The notes under the pieces are model-generated. The model was not told the DNA's origin. It worked only from the letters and a program-made list of their open reading frames with translations, and made no database searches. Position numbers and translations under genes: made by a program. A stretch of DNA of 64,000 nt, from assembly GCF_030463565.1 (NCBI RefSeq), contig NC_134648.1, forward strand, positions 73,982,513 to 74,046,512, given 5' to 3'. This stretch comes from Pelecanus crispus (Eukaryota; Chordata; Aves; Pelecaniformes; Pelecanidae). Shown in pieces: positions 47,983 through 58,290 of the stretch. Position 1 is the stretch's first letter. Every line of letters starts with the position of its first letter.

Positions 47983-48240
47983 TAGAATCACAGAATCACG
48001 GAATGGTTTAGGTTGGAAAAGACCTTTAAGATCATCCACTCCAACCATTATTCTAACATTACCAAGCCCACACTAAACCAATCAAGGGTAGACCAGACTG
48101 AACCATGTCCCCAAGTGCCACCTCTGCCCGTTTTTTGAACACTTCCAGGGATGGGGACTCCCCCACCTCTCTGGGCAGCCTGTTCCAGTGCTTGATCACC
48201 CTTTATGTGAAGAAATTTTTCCTAATATCCAACCTAAACC
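47983..48240 (-). mobile_element. CR1 3' fragment, left arm of an inverted pair
   Basis: Canonical tail, 3' UTR and ORF2 end in minus orientation, stopping at tatccaacctaaacc. Confidence 0.92.
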
Positions 48241-48456
48241 TTTATTGAAGAGCATGACACCTTCCAATAAGTACCTGAAAATAAAAAGTTGTACGGATAG
48301 CACACACATCCCATGCAGGTGTCTGCTGATGGAAAAAGCATCTGGCAGGCACCTGCCCTTGCCCAGACGGGTCTTCCCTGCACCCAGCTCTCGCAGAGGC
48401 CTGTCCTCTTCCCTGAGGTGACCAACTGGCAAAGCAAGCGCAAGGGAAGAAGTTTC

Positions 48457-48713
48457 AGGGGAGGTTTAGGTTGGATATTCGGAAAAATTTCTTCACGGAA
48501 AGGGTGGTCAAGCATTGGAACAGGCTGCCCAGAGAGGTGGGGGAGTCCCCATCCCTGGAAGTGTTCAAAAAACGGGCAGAGGTGGCACTTGGGGACATGG
48601 TTCAGTCTGGTCTACCCTTGATTGGTTTAGTGTGGGCTTGGTAGTGTAGGTTAATGGTTGGACTGGGTGATCTTAAAGGGCTTTTCCAACCTAAACCATT
48701 CTATGATTCTAAG
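48457..48713 (+). mobile_element. CR1 3' fragment, right arm of an inverted pair
   Basis: ORF2 end (ggaggtttaggttggatatt) through 3' UTR to cattctatgattctaag. It covers almost the same CR1 interval as 47983-48240 in the opposite orientation, with about 216 bp between them. Confidence 0.92.
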
Positions 48714-49213
48714 GATTATGCTAGACCGTGTTAAGCATGTAGCATAACTTCTGTTATTCTTCCTCCCAAAGAAAAACACTTTTCCTTAGCCTGAGGAGCC
48801 GTAGAGGTGCCTGTTCCCGTGGCGGTGTCCCTGGGAAGGCTGACGACGGCCGAGCAGGAGCCCGGTGCGGTCCCTGCTCCCCAGGTCCTTCGCCCTGGCT
48901 CTTCCAGCACCTGTGGGCAAGGTACCCAGATGCCATTTTCATTTGCGGAGCTTGTTCTGATAAGGTGCTTTCTCACCGTAGGGTTCTTGGTATTGTCTTA
49001 TTTTATTGCAAATTACCCTTTCGACTAACTCGCCGTGTTTGCACCGTAGTTCCCTAGCTCATGCCGACGACCTGCACAGACGCTGACAGTGGAACCCTGG
49101 CAGTTCAACTCCTTGCTCTGGCGTGATGTCACCCTGCCGGCTATCGCGACAGCTTTGCGGGAAGAGGCCGGCGCTCTCGCTGCCTCCTCTCCGGAGCCGA
49201 TACGTGCTGGGGT
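48714..49213. other. Intergenic, no recognised feature
   Basis: The sequence becomes clearly GC-richer here. No gene or repeat is recognised. Confidence 0.55.
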
Positions 49214-49784
49214 TGTCGGGGCTCAGCCCCAGCAGCAGCTCAGCACCACGCAGCCATCGCTCACTGCCCCTGCCCCACGGGGATGGGGGAGAGAATCGGA
49301 GGAGTGAGAGTGAGAAACACTCCTGGGCTGAGATAAGAACAGTTCAACAATTGAAATAAAGTAAAATAGTAATGATAATAGTAACAGTATAATAATGATA
49401 ATAATAATACTAATAACAATATCCAAAGCAAGTGCTGCCCAATGCAATTGCTCCCCACCCGCCGACCGATGCCCAGCCAGTTCCCAGCAGCGATCGCTGC
49501 TCCCCGGCCAACCCCCCCAGTTTCTATACTGCCCATGATGCCGTATGGTATGGAATGGCCCTTGGGGCAGTTGGGATCAACTGTTCTGGCCGTGCCCCCT
49601 CCCAGCTCCTTGTGCCCCTGGCAGAGCAGGGGAAGCTGAAAAGCCCTTGCCTGGTGTCAGCACTGCTCAGCACCAACTAAACCATCAGCGTGTGATCAGC
49701 ATTGTTCCCATCCTAAATCCAAACCACAGCACTGTGCCTGCTGCTGGGAAGAAAATTAACTCTATCCCAGCCCAAACCAGGACA
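49214..49784 (-). mobile_element. Solo LTR, same family (copy B)
   Basis: 571 bp, plus-strand ends TGTCGGGG...CCAGGACA, nearly identical in sequence to copy C. I see no exact 5-bp duplication (GGGGT before, GGTGA after), so one flank may have been altered after insertion. The interior AT tract is interrupted AAT/GAT. Confidence 0.88.
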
Positions 49785-50645
49785 GGTGAAGATGCGTTAC
49801 AGCTGGTGACCGAAAGGACAGCAGGGGCTGGGGAAGGTGGAGGGGAAAAGGAAAGTGCTTCAGTTTCAAAACCAAGTTTTTCAGAATAGGTAGAATAGCG
49901 TTTAACTAGAAGGGAAATAGCCTTTGCTCTTCGGATCTCTGGAGAAGGAAAAAAAAACTTCTTTTTTCCCCCTCTCACAGGGGCATACAGCTGGTTGTGT
50001 TCCTGCGTGCTGCTACTAGAAATTCAAGTCCTGTGCATTTTGAAGCAGAAAAGTGATATTGCTTTCGGTGGTGCTACTTGAGAGTTAGAGTTGAGTGCAT
50101 GCTTGAGCGCTTTATTTAATTGGAGACGAAATTCAAATACCAATAGCTTTGAGCTGCAAATTTGGGTGCATATTTTAGCCCTAAAACCTGCAGGCTGCAG
50201 ATCAGTTGTTTGTCCCATTATAAATATTAGGATGCAGCAGGTATTTCATTCTGATGTGGACCTGGATTTGCCTTGCAGAATCTCTCCGTGCTCGTTGAAC
50301 AGCGCAGAGCAGAGAGATCACATTCGGCATTATTAATAGAAATATTTTAAGGTTCCTGTGTATGCTAAACTAAATGCAATAGTCTGTACCTATCAACTGC
50401 ACTACTTCTGCAGGCAGCAAGGGGACCGTGATGAAAGAATTGGAAGTCCTATTAAACCCCTCTGCCCATCTCCAAAGGGCTGCACCGCGCTCTCCTTGCC
50501 GTCAGCAGAAGGTGCCGAGGAACATGCCAGCGGTGGGCAAGAAGCTGCCCGTGAGCGGGTATCCCAGAGGGACTCCATGGAACACGTTGATTCCCAGGGC
50601 TATCGAGGGTGTGAGTAGAGCAGGGATGAGCAGAAACATCTCATC
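49785..50645. other. Intergenic, no recognised feature
   Basis: Mixed composition between LTR copy B and a CR1 fragment. Not retroviral internal sequence, so copies B and C are not the two ends of one provirus. Confidence 0.6.
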
Positions 50646-51047
50646 TAAGGCTGAGGGAGCTGGGGTTCTTCAGCCTGGAGAAGAGAAGGCTGCGGGGAGA
50701 CCTTATTGCAGCCTTCCAGTAATGAAAGGGGGCCGATAGGAAAGATGGGGACAGATTTTTAGTAGGGTCTGTTGCAACAGGACAAGGCGTAATGGTTTTA
50801 AACTAAGAGGGCAGATTCAGACTCAATACAAGGAAGAAATGTTTCACACTGAGGGTGGTGAGGCGCTGGCACAGGTTGCCCAGAGAGGCGGTGGAGGCCC
50901 CGTCCCTGGGAACATCCCAGGCCAGGTTGGACGGGGCTCTGAGCACCCTGGGCTGGTTAAAGCTGTCCCTGGCACTGCAGGGGCTGGGCTGGGGGGGCTC
51001 TGAAGGGCCCTTCCCACCCAAACCATTCCATGGTTCCATGATCCTAC
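50646..51047 (+). mobile_element. CR1 fragment, same subfamily as 18.3-19.3 kb
   Basis: gagctggggttcttcagcct through the ORF2 end (aagaaatgtttcacactgag) and the 3' UTR with catcccaggccaggttggac, ending ccatggttccatgatcc. Confidence 0.92.
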
Positions 51048-51337
51048 AACTGCCGCCAATGCACGAGCTGAGGGAAGGGTCTTCCACCAGCCAGGGAGAA
51101 GGAGATGCAGCCTTACAGCCTGGAAATAGAGGGGCTGCTGTCTGCGGGGAAGCATAACAGTCAAACTCAGAAGAAAACCCCTGCTGAAGCCAAAATCAAT
51201 TCACAGTTTGGGAAAAACCTGGGTATCAGCCTCATCTGCTCCTCTGCCCGCGGGAGCGGTTGCAGCTCTTTAGGGTGGGTGAGCAGAGGGGGGGGGCGGA
51301 CACGAGTGTCAATGAACAGCCCCTTCCAGCAGCACCT

Positions 51338-51378
51338 GGGAAAAGGGAAAAAAGAAAAAAAAAAAAAAAAGCAGAAAA
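51338..51378. repeat. A-rich tract
   Basis: A-rich stretch with a 16-A run at about 51355-51370, just left of the minus-strand CR1 at 51408. Confidence 0.8.
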
Positions 51379-51407
51379 GAAAACTCTCTGCCTGGGTCGC
51401 TGCTGTT

Positions 51408-51724
51408 AGAATCATAGAATGATAGAATGGTTTAGGTTGGCAAAGCCCTTTAAGATCATCCAGTCCAACCATTAACCTACACTACCAAGCCCACACTAAA
51501 CCAATCAAGGGTAGACCAGACTCAACCATGTCCCCAAGTGCCACCTCTGCCCGTTTTTTGAACACTTCCAGGGATGGGGACTCCCCCACCTCTCTGGGCA
51601 GCCTCTTCCAATGCTTGACCACCCTTTCCGTGAAGAAATTTTTCCTAATTTCCAACCTAAACCTCCCCTGGTGCAGCTTGAGCCCATTTCCTCTCATCCT
51701 ATCGCTAACTACATGGGAGAAGAA
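51408..51724 (-). mobile_element. CR1 3' fragment
   Basis: Tail, 3' UTR and ORF2 end, truncated at catgggagaagaa. Canonical ATTCTATG subfamily. Confidence 0.92.
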
Positions 51725-52494
51725 TGGTGGACCGAAGAAGGCCACTGGTGCCCGGAGCATCCCCAGGGAAGTGGGTAAGGGGTGGTGGGACCCCTCCTGC
51801 CTGATCTGGGAGAGCACCAGCACCATTGGGGGGGTTTGGCCTCAAGCAAAACACAACTGGACCATTGAGCTTCCTTGGGGAACATCAGCTTGGCTGCCCT
51901 TCGAAGAAAGCTGTATTTTTGTGCCCTTTCCTGCGACGGCCCCGCTCCATCCCCGCTGCGGGTCACCGGAGTCGGGGGGACGGGGGGCTGCAGGACGCTG
52001 CTGGGATCGCCGGCACCATGGGACAGGCAGGACTGCCGGAGAGGGGGACAGGGACCGGCCCAGCCTACTCCCCTCGCATGATCATGATAAACCACATTTT
52101 TTCAGCTTCCAGTAGCAAATCTTTCAGTAACACGGAGGCACGTTTGGCTTCCCTGTTGGGTTTGGATATGCCTGCGGGGTTTTGTTGTGGAGAAGGGAAC
52201 GAGGAGGCATAGCTCAGCCCCCAAAAACCCACCCTGTGCCTGGGCTGCACGGGGAAACGTCGTCTCTCCGCACGTGCTTCCAACATCAAGGAGCTCGGCT
52301 GTACCTGCTCCCCTCGCGCCGGGTGCTGGCACCCCAAGGCACAGTCAGCGCCATGGAGGATGCTCAGGGCCTTGAGGCTCCAAACTTTGGGGGTGCTTGT
52401 GGACCCCACGGACCCATCCTGTCCCCTCTGCTGGCACCAGCACCCTCAAGGCACAACGTGTTTTGTCTTCTTAAGGACAAGTATTTGAAGATGC
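51725..52494. other. Intergenic, no recognised feature
   Basis: GC-rich. Overlapping frames of up to 195 codons include CR1-derived sequence and show no recognisable domain. Confidence 0.55.
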
Positions 52495-53065
52495 TGTCGG
52501 GGTTCAGCCCCAGCAGCAGCTCAGCACCACGCAGCCATCGCTCACTGCCCCTGCCCCGAGGGGATGGGGGAGAGAATCGGAGGAGTGGGAGTGAGAAACA
52601 CTCCTGGGCTGAGATAAGAACAGTTCAACAATTGAAATAAAGTAAAATAGTAATGATAATAGTAACAGTATAATAATGATAATAATAATACTAATAACAG
52701 TATCCAAAGCAAGTGCTGCCCAATGCAGTTGCTCCCCACCCGCCGACCGATGCCCAGCCAGTTCCCAGCAGCGATCGCTGCTCCCCGGCCAACCCCCCCA
52801 GTTTCTATACTGCCCATGACGCCGTATGGTATGGAATGGCCCTTGGGGCAGTTGGGATCAACTGTTCTGGCTGTGCCCCCTCCCAGCTCCTTGTGCCCCT
52901 GGCAGAGCAGGGGAAGCTGAAAAGCCCTTGCCTGGTGTCAGCACTGCTCAGCACCAACTAAACCATCAGCGTGTGATCAGCATTGTTCCCATCCTAAATC
53001 CAAACCACAGCACTGTGCCTGCTGCTGGGAAGAAAATTAACTCTATCCCAGCCCAAACCAGGAGA
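52495..53065 (-). mobile_element. Solo LTR, same family (copy C)
   Basis: 571 bp, flanked by a perfect 5-bp target duplication, GATGC (52490-52494 and 53066-53070). The terminal GACA has become GAGA. Confidence 0.9.
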
Positions 53066-54009
53066 GATGCGAATAAAAGGGGTTGAAAACCTTTCTCCAA
53101 GTGCCCCAGCCTTTGTGTGCAGCAGCGAATAAACCACTGCAGGGACTGCTTTTGTTTCCCTACGGGGGTACCGCGCTGTGTGTGTCTGACCTCCTGCTCC
53201 GAGGGTCACCTCCTCGGCGCATAGGTTATAAAACACAAAACCCCCCCCAGAGCCTTTATCTGAACGGCATTTTAAAGCAGGGAAGCTGTACGCAGCACAG
53301 TCCCCTTGCACGCCTGTGCAGGCAGCATCCTTTTAGATCATTTTGTGATGCAGCAGCTCTCCAAGCGATTTTTGAGCTGAAGCTTGCTGCTGTCTCTTCA
53401 CAGCTGCAGACGCCAGGCCTGAGCCAAAGCAGGGGAATCGCCCGGCTAATGCGCAAACCATGCTGCTGGAAAATGAACGCTAAAAGAAACAGCGTGGAAA
53501 TGACGCAGCGTCGGGCACGAAGCCTCCTGCAAGCAGAGGAGGCCGAGTGGAGGCGAACTCAAGTGTGGATCTGCTGCCGTGTCCGGGCAGCCGCTGCCCG
53601 TTTTCCAGCCGCAGCAATGAGCCGGGGCCACGGGAGCCATTTGAAGGTAAGAGCTGGGCTGCGGGTGGGAGCGCAGCCTCGGAGCAGGTAAGAGTGCGCA
53701 AATCGCCTGCAACTATCCGTGCGTGGTTCTGCCCACAAAACAGACGCTGCGGCTCAAGGGAGAGGTAATAAAATGCTCCTGGCAGCAGCCGCTTCCACCT
53801 GGGTCGTGGCTGTGAAGGACGTGGCTGCCCCTCGCTGCCTGCCTGGCCCGCGGGAATAACGCACGCACGCACGTACTGCGCGCCCTGGGGAGCTGCGCGG
53901 AGGCGTCTTAGCGCATTTGAAGGCCAAAGCAAGATGTACCCGTTGCTGCTTCTGACAGTAGGGAGCGTTACATCTCATTATGCCTTGGTTGGTGCCTGCA
54001 CCAATGCAA
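53066..54009. other. Intergenic, no recognised feature
   Basis: GC-rich, with a frame of about 200 codons at 53083-53691 that resembles no family I know and has no good start context or splice partners. Confidence 0.5.
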
Positions 54010-54474
54010 ACGGGCAGGTGTGGCACTTGGGGACATGGTTTAGTGGGCACGGTGGTGTTGGGTTGGTGGTTGGACTGATGATCTTAGAGGTCCTTTCCAA
54101 CCTTAGTGATTCCTGGTTTTTACTTTCATTAAAAAATAATCCAGCCATCAAGCCAGAAAACATGAAATTATGACTCTGCCCTTAACTGGTTTAGTGGTGG
54201 ACTTGGTAGTGTTAGGTTACTGGTTGGACTGGATGATCTTCAAGGTCTTTTCCAACCTAAATGATTCCATGATTCAATGATTCTATGATTCTATTCTAAT
54301 CTAGTTTTACTTTCATTAAAAATAATCCAGCCACCAAGCTGGGAAACATCAAATTAATTATTACTCTCCCCTTAATTGGTTTAGTGGTGGACTCGGCAGT
54401 GTTAGGTTGATGGTTGGACTGGATGATCTTAAAGGTCTTTTCCAACCTAAACGATTCTATGATTCTATGATTCC
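54010..54474 (+). mobile_element. CR1 variant with three tandem 3' ends (copy 4)
   Basis: The first module (54010-54112) is followed by the spacer (54113-54191), a second module ending in an irregular ATTC(T/A)ATG tail (to about 54296), the spacer again (54302-54380), and a third module with tail (to 54474). The full spacer is present twice. Confidence 0.88.
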
Positions 54475-54546
54475 TCCTGCAGGCAAGGCCCCGGGAGCAT
54501 GCGGGCAGCAGGTCCCTGCCCTCCCGGCTGTCAGGGTTGCTCTATT

Positions 54547-55114
54547 TGTTGGGGTTCAGCCCCGGCAGCAGCTCAGCACCACGCAGCCATCGCTCACTGC
54601 CCCTGCCCCGAGGGGATGGGGGAGAGAATCGGAGGAGTGGGAGTGAGAAACACTCCTGGGATGAGATAAGAACAGGTTAATAATTGAAATAAAGTAAAAT
54701 AGTAATGATAATAGTAACAGTATAATAACAATAATAATAACAACAATATGCAAAGCAAGTGCTGCCCAATGCAATTGCTCCCCACCTGCCGACCGATGCC
54801 CAGCCAGTTCCCAGCAGCGATCGCTGCTCCCCGGCCAACCCCCCCAGTTTCCATACTGCCCATGACGCCGTATGGTATGGAATGGCCCTTGGGGCAGTTG
54901 GGATCAACTGTTCTGGCTGTGCCCCCTCCCAGCTCCTTGTGCCCCTGGCAGAGCAGGGGAAGCTGAAAAGCCCTTGCCTGGTGTCAGCACTGCTCAGCAC
55001 CAACTAAACCATCAGCGTGTGATCAGCATTGTTCCCATCCTAAATCCAAACCACAGCACTGTGCCTGCTGCTACTGGGAAGAAAATTAACTCTATCCCAG
55101 CCAAAACCAGGACA
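54547..55114 (-). mobile_element. Solo LTR, same family (copy D)
   Basis: 568 bp, ends TGTTGGGG...CCAGGACA. No convincing target duplication (CTATT before, GTCTT after). It lies about 70 bp from the triple-tailed CR1 copy 4. Confidence 0.87.
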
Positions 55115-57554
55115 GTCTTACAGCAGGATCCCGGGAGGAGAGAAATCCCTGCGGCTGTCCCGGCTGGAGCCAAGCGCTCCCGCTCCGCGCAGCCTTCGTG
55201 AAGCGGGAGAGGAGACCCTGGTCCGAGCGGGGGGACAGCTCGGTGCGGGGCTGCAGGGACCCCGCAGGCGTCCCCAGAGGGAAGGGGTGCGTGGCTGGGG
55301 CTGCAAACCCCCCACCGCCTCGCCACGCTCCTTGTGCCAGCCACGGGCTGCACAGAGCAGCCTTCAAGCATGGAAGCAGCTGAGCTGCAGCTTGGGTTTT
55401 TTCCCCAATTTGTGTTTAAAGGTTGGAGAAGGCTGCACCTCCTCCATTAGGTTGCTTTTTCTCCAGGCAGCATTACCCACCAGCACGGTGAAACCAGCTG
55501 GGTACGGCTGGGAGCCCGGGTTTCTCCATCCCGCTTGTCCCCGCTCCCCAGCCTCGGTCTTCCTCTCCCGCCTTGCCGCTCTCAGCCTTTCCTCCTGCGT
55601 GATTCTTAATATTGATGCTGCCTAAAAGTAGGTGAGCGGTGGAAAGCACACTTGGTGTTACGCAATTCACATTTTACACCTTGCCGAGTGTTACCATCTG
55701 CTGAATTTCAAGGTCGGGCTCCCTGCGGTCGGTCTGTGCCTCCTGGCAGAAAGCCGCCGTATCGCCGATGAGATTATCCGCCCTGCAGCCGGCTGCCCCG
55801 TGCCCGCGGGATGGCAGCCTGTGCCACACGCGGTGCCGGTGCCGGTGCCGGTGCCGGTGCCGGTGCCGGGCTGCCAGGCCCTCCTCCTGCATCTGGCAGC
55901 CTTCGTGCAGAGGAAGGCTTTCACAGCAAGGGTCAGGGTTCCCCAGAAGACAAGCGAGCATGGTTTTTAAAGCAGAGAAGGATCAAAACGAGGAGGTAAA
56001 GCAAACCAGGAATAAGAGCTGGTTGCAGACAGCTCTGCCTGCCCATCCGTGAGCTGCCCACGCCGTGCAGGACCGCAGCTCCCTGGGAGAGATGCTGGGG
56101 GCAGAGGGTGCCCGGGCAGAGCCAGGCTCTTTGGGGAGACCCCGTTCCCCCTTCCCGGGAGGCTGAAGAGCTGCAAACCTGCTGCCGCTTCGTGCCACAA
56201 CGGCAGCAGCTACAGGGACTGCATTATTTCACGCTCACCCACAACAAACTTAAAAAAAAAGCAATACTACTTGTTACAACTACAACATGAAGCACCAAAA
56301 CAGCCAGCAGCGCGTGCTGAATGCTGGCCTTTGGGCCAGTTTAAGTCTTTTTTACAAATCAAAACGCCTTTGCGTGCCAGCCCAGGCGGGGTGCACGGGC
56401 GGCGTGGGAGCCGTGCCGCGCTGCAGAGCGAAGCCCAGCAGCGCCAGGGAGGAGCGGGGAGAGGGGCGGCAGGAATCTGTGCTGGGGGCTCCCCCGCCGG
56501 CGACGGCTGCCCGCTCCCCGCTCGCACCTCCCAGCACCTCCATTCCTCCTCCTTTACCCAGCTGCCTTCCCGGCTGCCGCTAACAAACTGCCGTGCAATT
56601 TCCTTCTGGAAATTATTTTGGCACAAGAGAAACGTTCCGTACCTGTCAAGAACAGACATAGCCTGTTATTTGGGAAGTTTTCTGACTTTAAAAAGGGTGA
56701 ACTTGAAAATGCCAAGAGCAAGAAGTGTGGGTTTGAAGCCTGACCATCGCTCCCTGGGTAATTCGGGTTCAGGACAGCGGCGGTTCCCCGCTGGACCTCG
56801 CCGTGAAGCAGCAGTCGCTCATTCACTGAATCACATTTCCTAACAGGGGTTACCAGCACTGGAAATGCTCCTTCCTCAGAAGCCAAGGGGATTTCTGAAC
56901 AATTTGCGCTTTCCGGGACCTGGATGGACTGGATTTATTTTTTTACTCTGATTAAAATCAGCGCTGGGCGCTGCCTTGTGAGGTTTGACACGGCCGGAGC
57001 CGGTGGCAGCGCCGGGGCAGGGTGGCCTCGGGGGGCCGTTCGTTTCGGCTGAGCTGAGCACGGTCAGGCTGGGTTAACCGGTGAGGGTCTGGGGGGTGCT
57101 GAGCCCAGTTTTATGGTTAAAAAATTGCACCTGAAGCTCCAGGCATCCCTTCCTGTCTCTGTCAGGGGTGAACAGATGGATGTATTTCCCTAAATACCCT
57201 AAATAAAAAGTTAATGTCTTCACATTACTAATATGTATATTGCCAGGAAAAATATAATGAGATAAAGTGTTTGCATTCCTCCGCTCCCAGCACAGATAAA
57301 TGTTTGGGTCACCAGGGGATGCTGCAAGCCCTGATCCATCAGCTCTGCACTGCGCGTCGTACGAAAGCAGGGACACGGGGAGGGGAGCACCCTGTGTGTC
57401 TGCCCGGGGAGGGTGGCTCTGGCGTGCAGGGCTGCCTGCCCACAGCGCAGTGACAGCAGAGGCGGGGGGAGGGTATTTTATGCTCATGTTTACACTTTTT
57501 ACACTCTCATATTCTCAGACAGGCACCTGAACTACCCCTGAGCTTCTGTCTGGG
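55115..57554. other. Intergenic, GC-rich, no recognised gene
   Basis: CpG-bearing DNA containing the GGTGCC microsatellite. Long open frames (up to 264 codons at 56049-56843) fit composition rather than coding; none has a recognisable domain. Confidence 0.5.
55834..55870. repeat. (GGTGCC)n hexamer microsatellite
   Basis: About six units of GGTGCC in GC-rich intergenic DNA. Confidence 0.9.
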
Positions 57555-58290
57555 CTCTGCTGCACGAAGGGTGCTGCGCGGGATGCAGCTTTGCTGCAGG
57601 AAGGGTGCTGCACGGGTGCAGCTTTGCTGCACGAAGGGTGCTGCGCGGGATGCAGCTTTGCTGCGCGAAGGGTGCTGCACGGGTGCAGCTTTGCTGAACG
57701 AAGGATGCTGCACGGGATGCAGCTTTGCAGCATGAAGGGTGCTGCACGGAATGCAGCTTTGCTGCACGAGGGGAGCTGCACGGGATACAGCTTTGCTGCG
57801 CGAAGGATGCTGCACGGGATGCAGCTTTGCTGCGCGAAGGATGCTGCGTGGGATGCAGCTTTGCTGCGTGAAGGATGCTGCGCGGGATGCAGCTTTGCTG
57901 CACGAAGGATGCTGCACGGGTGCAGCTTTGCTGCGGGAAGGATGCTGCGTGGGATGCAGCTTTGCTGCGCGAAGGGTGCTGCGCGGGAGCTTTGCTGTGG
58001 GAAGCGTGCTGCGCAGGATGCAGCTCTGCTGCACGAAGGGTGCTGCACGGGTGCAGCTTTGCCGCACGAAGGGTGCTGCGCAGGATGCAGCTTTGCTGCA
58101 GGAAGGGTGCTGCACGGGTGCAGCTTTGCTGCATGAAGGGTGCTGCGCGGGTGCAGCTTTGCCACACGAAGGGTGCTGCGCGGGATGCAGCTTTGCTGCA
58201 CGAAGGGTGCTGCGCGGGTGCAGCTTTGCTGCATGAAGTGTGCTGCGCGGGATGCAGCTTTGCTGCATGAAGGGTGCTGCACGGGTCCCA
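57555..58290. repeat. GC-rich minisatellite, ~21 units of 33/34 bp
   Basis: The unit is approximately ctgcacgaagggtgctgcgc, then gggatgcagctttg (34 bp), with a 33-bp version lacking the A of ggGATgc. Most units contain TGCAGC-TTT-GCTGCA, a 6-bp inverted repeat with a 3-nt loop. Units are degenerate, and variants are partly interspersed. All six frames are long and open because the unit has few stop triplets and its length is not a multiple of three; these are not genes. Confidence 0.95.

Noticed and set aside
49432..49680. A recurrent 82-residue protein ([21 protein letters not shown]) present in several places
   Set aside because: It occurs inside the LTR copies because they are copies of one LTR, and it is antisense to the LTR's own orientation. 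There is no evidence of coding.
49214..53065. Copies B and C as the two LTRs of a single provirus
   Set aside because: Copy C has its own 5-bp target duplication, and the DNA between them holds CR1 fragments and unique sequence, not gag/pol/env.
56049..56843. A 264-codon plus-strand frame as a gene
   Set aside because: GC-driven open frame without domain, splice support or similarity; overlapping opposite-strand frames are equally open.
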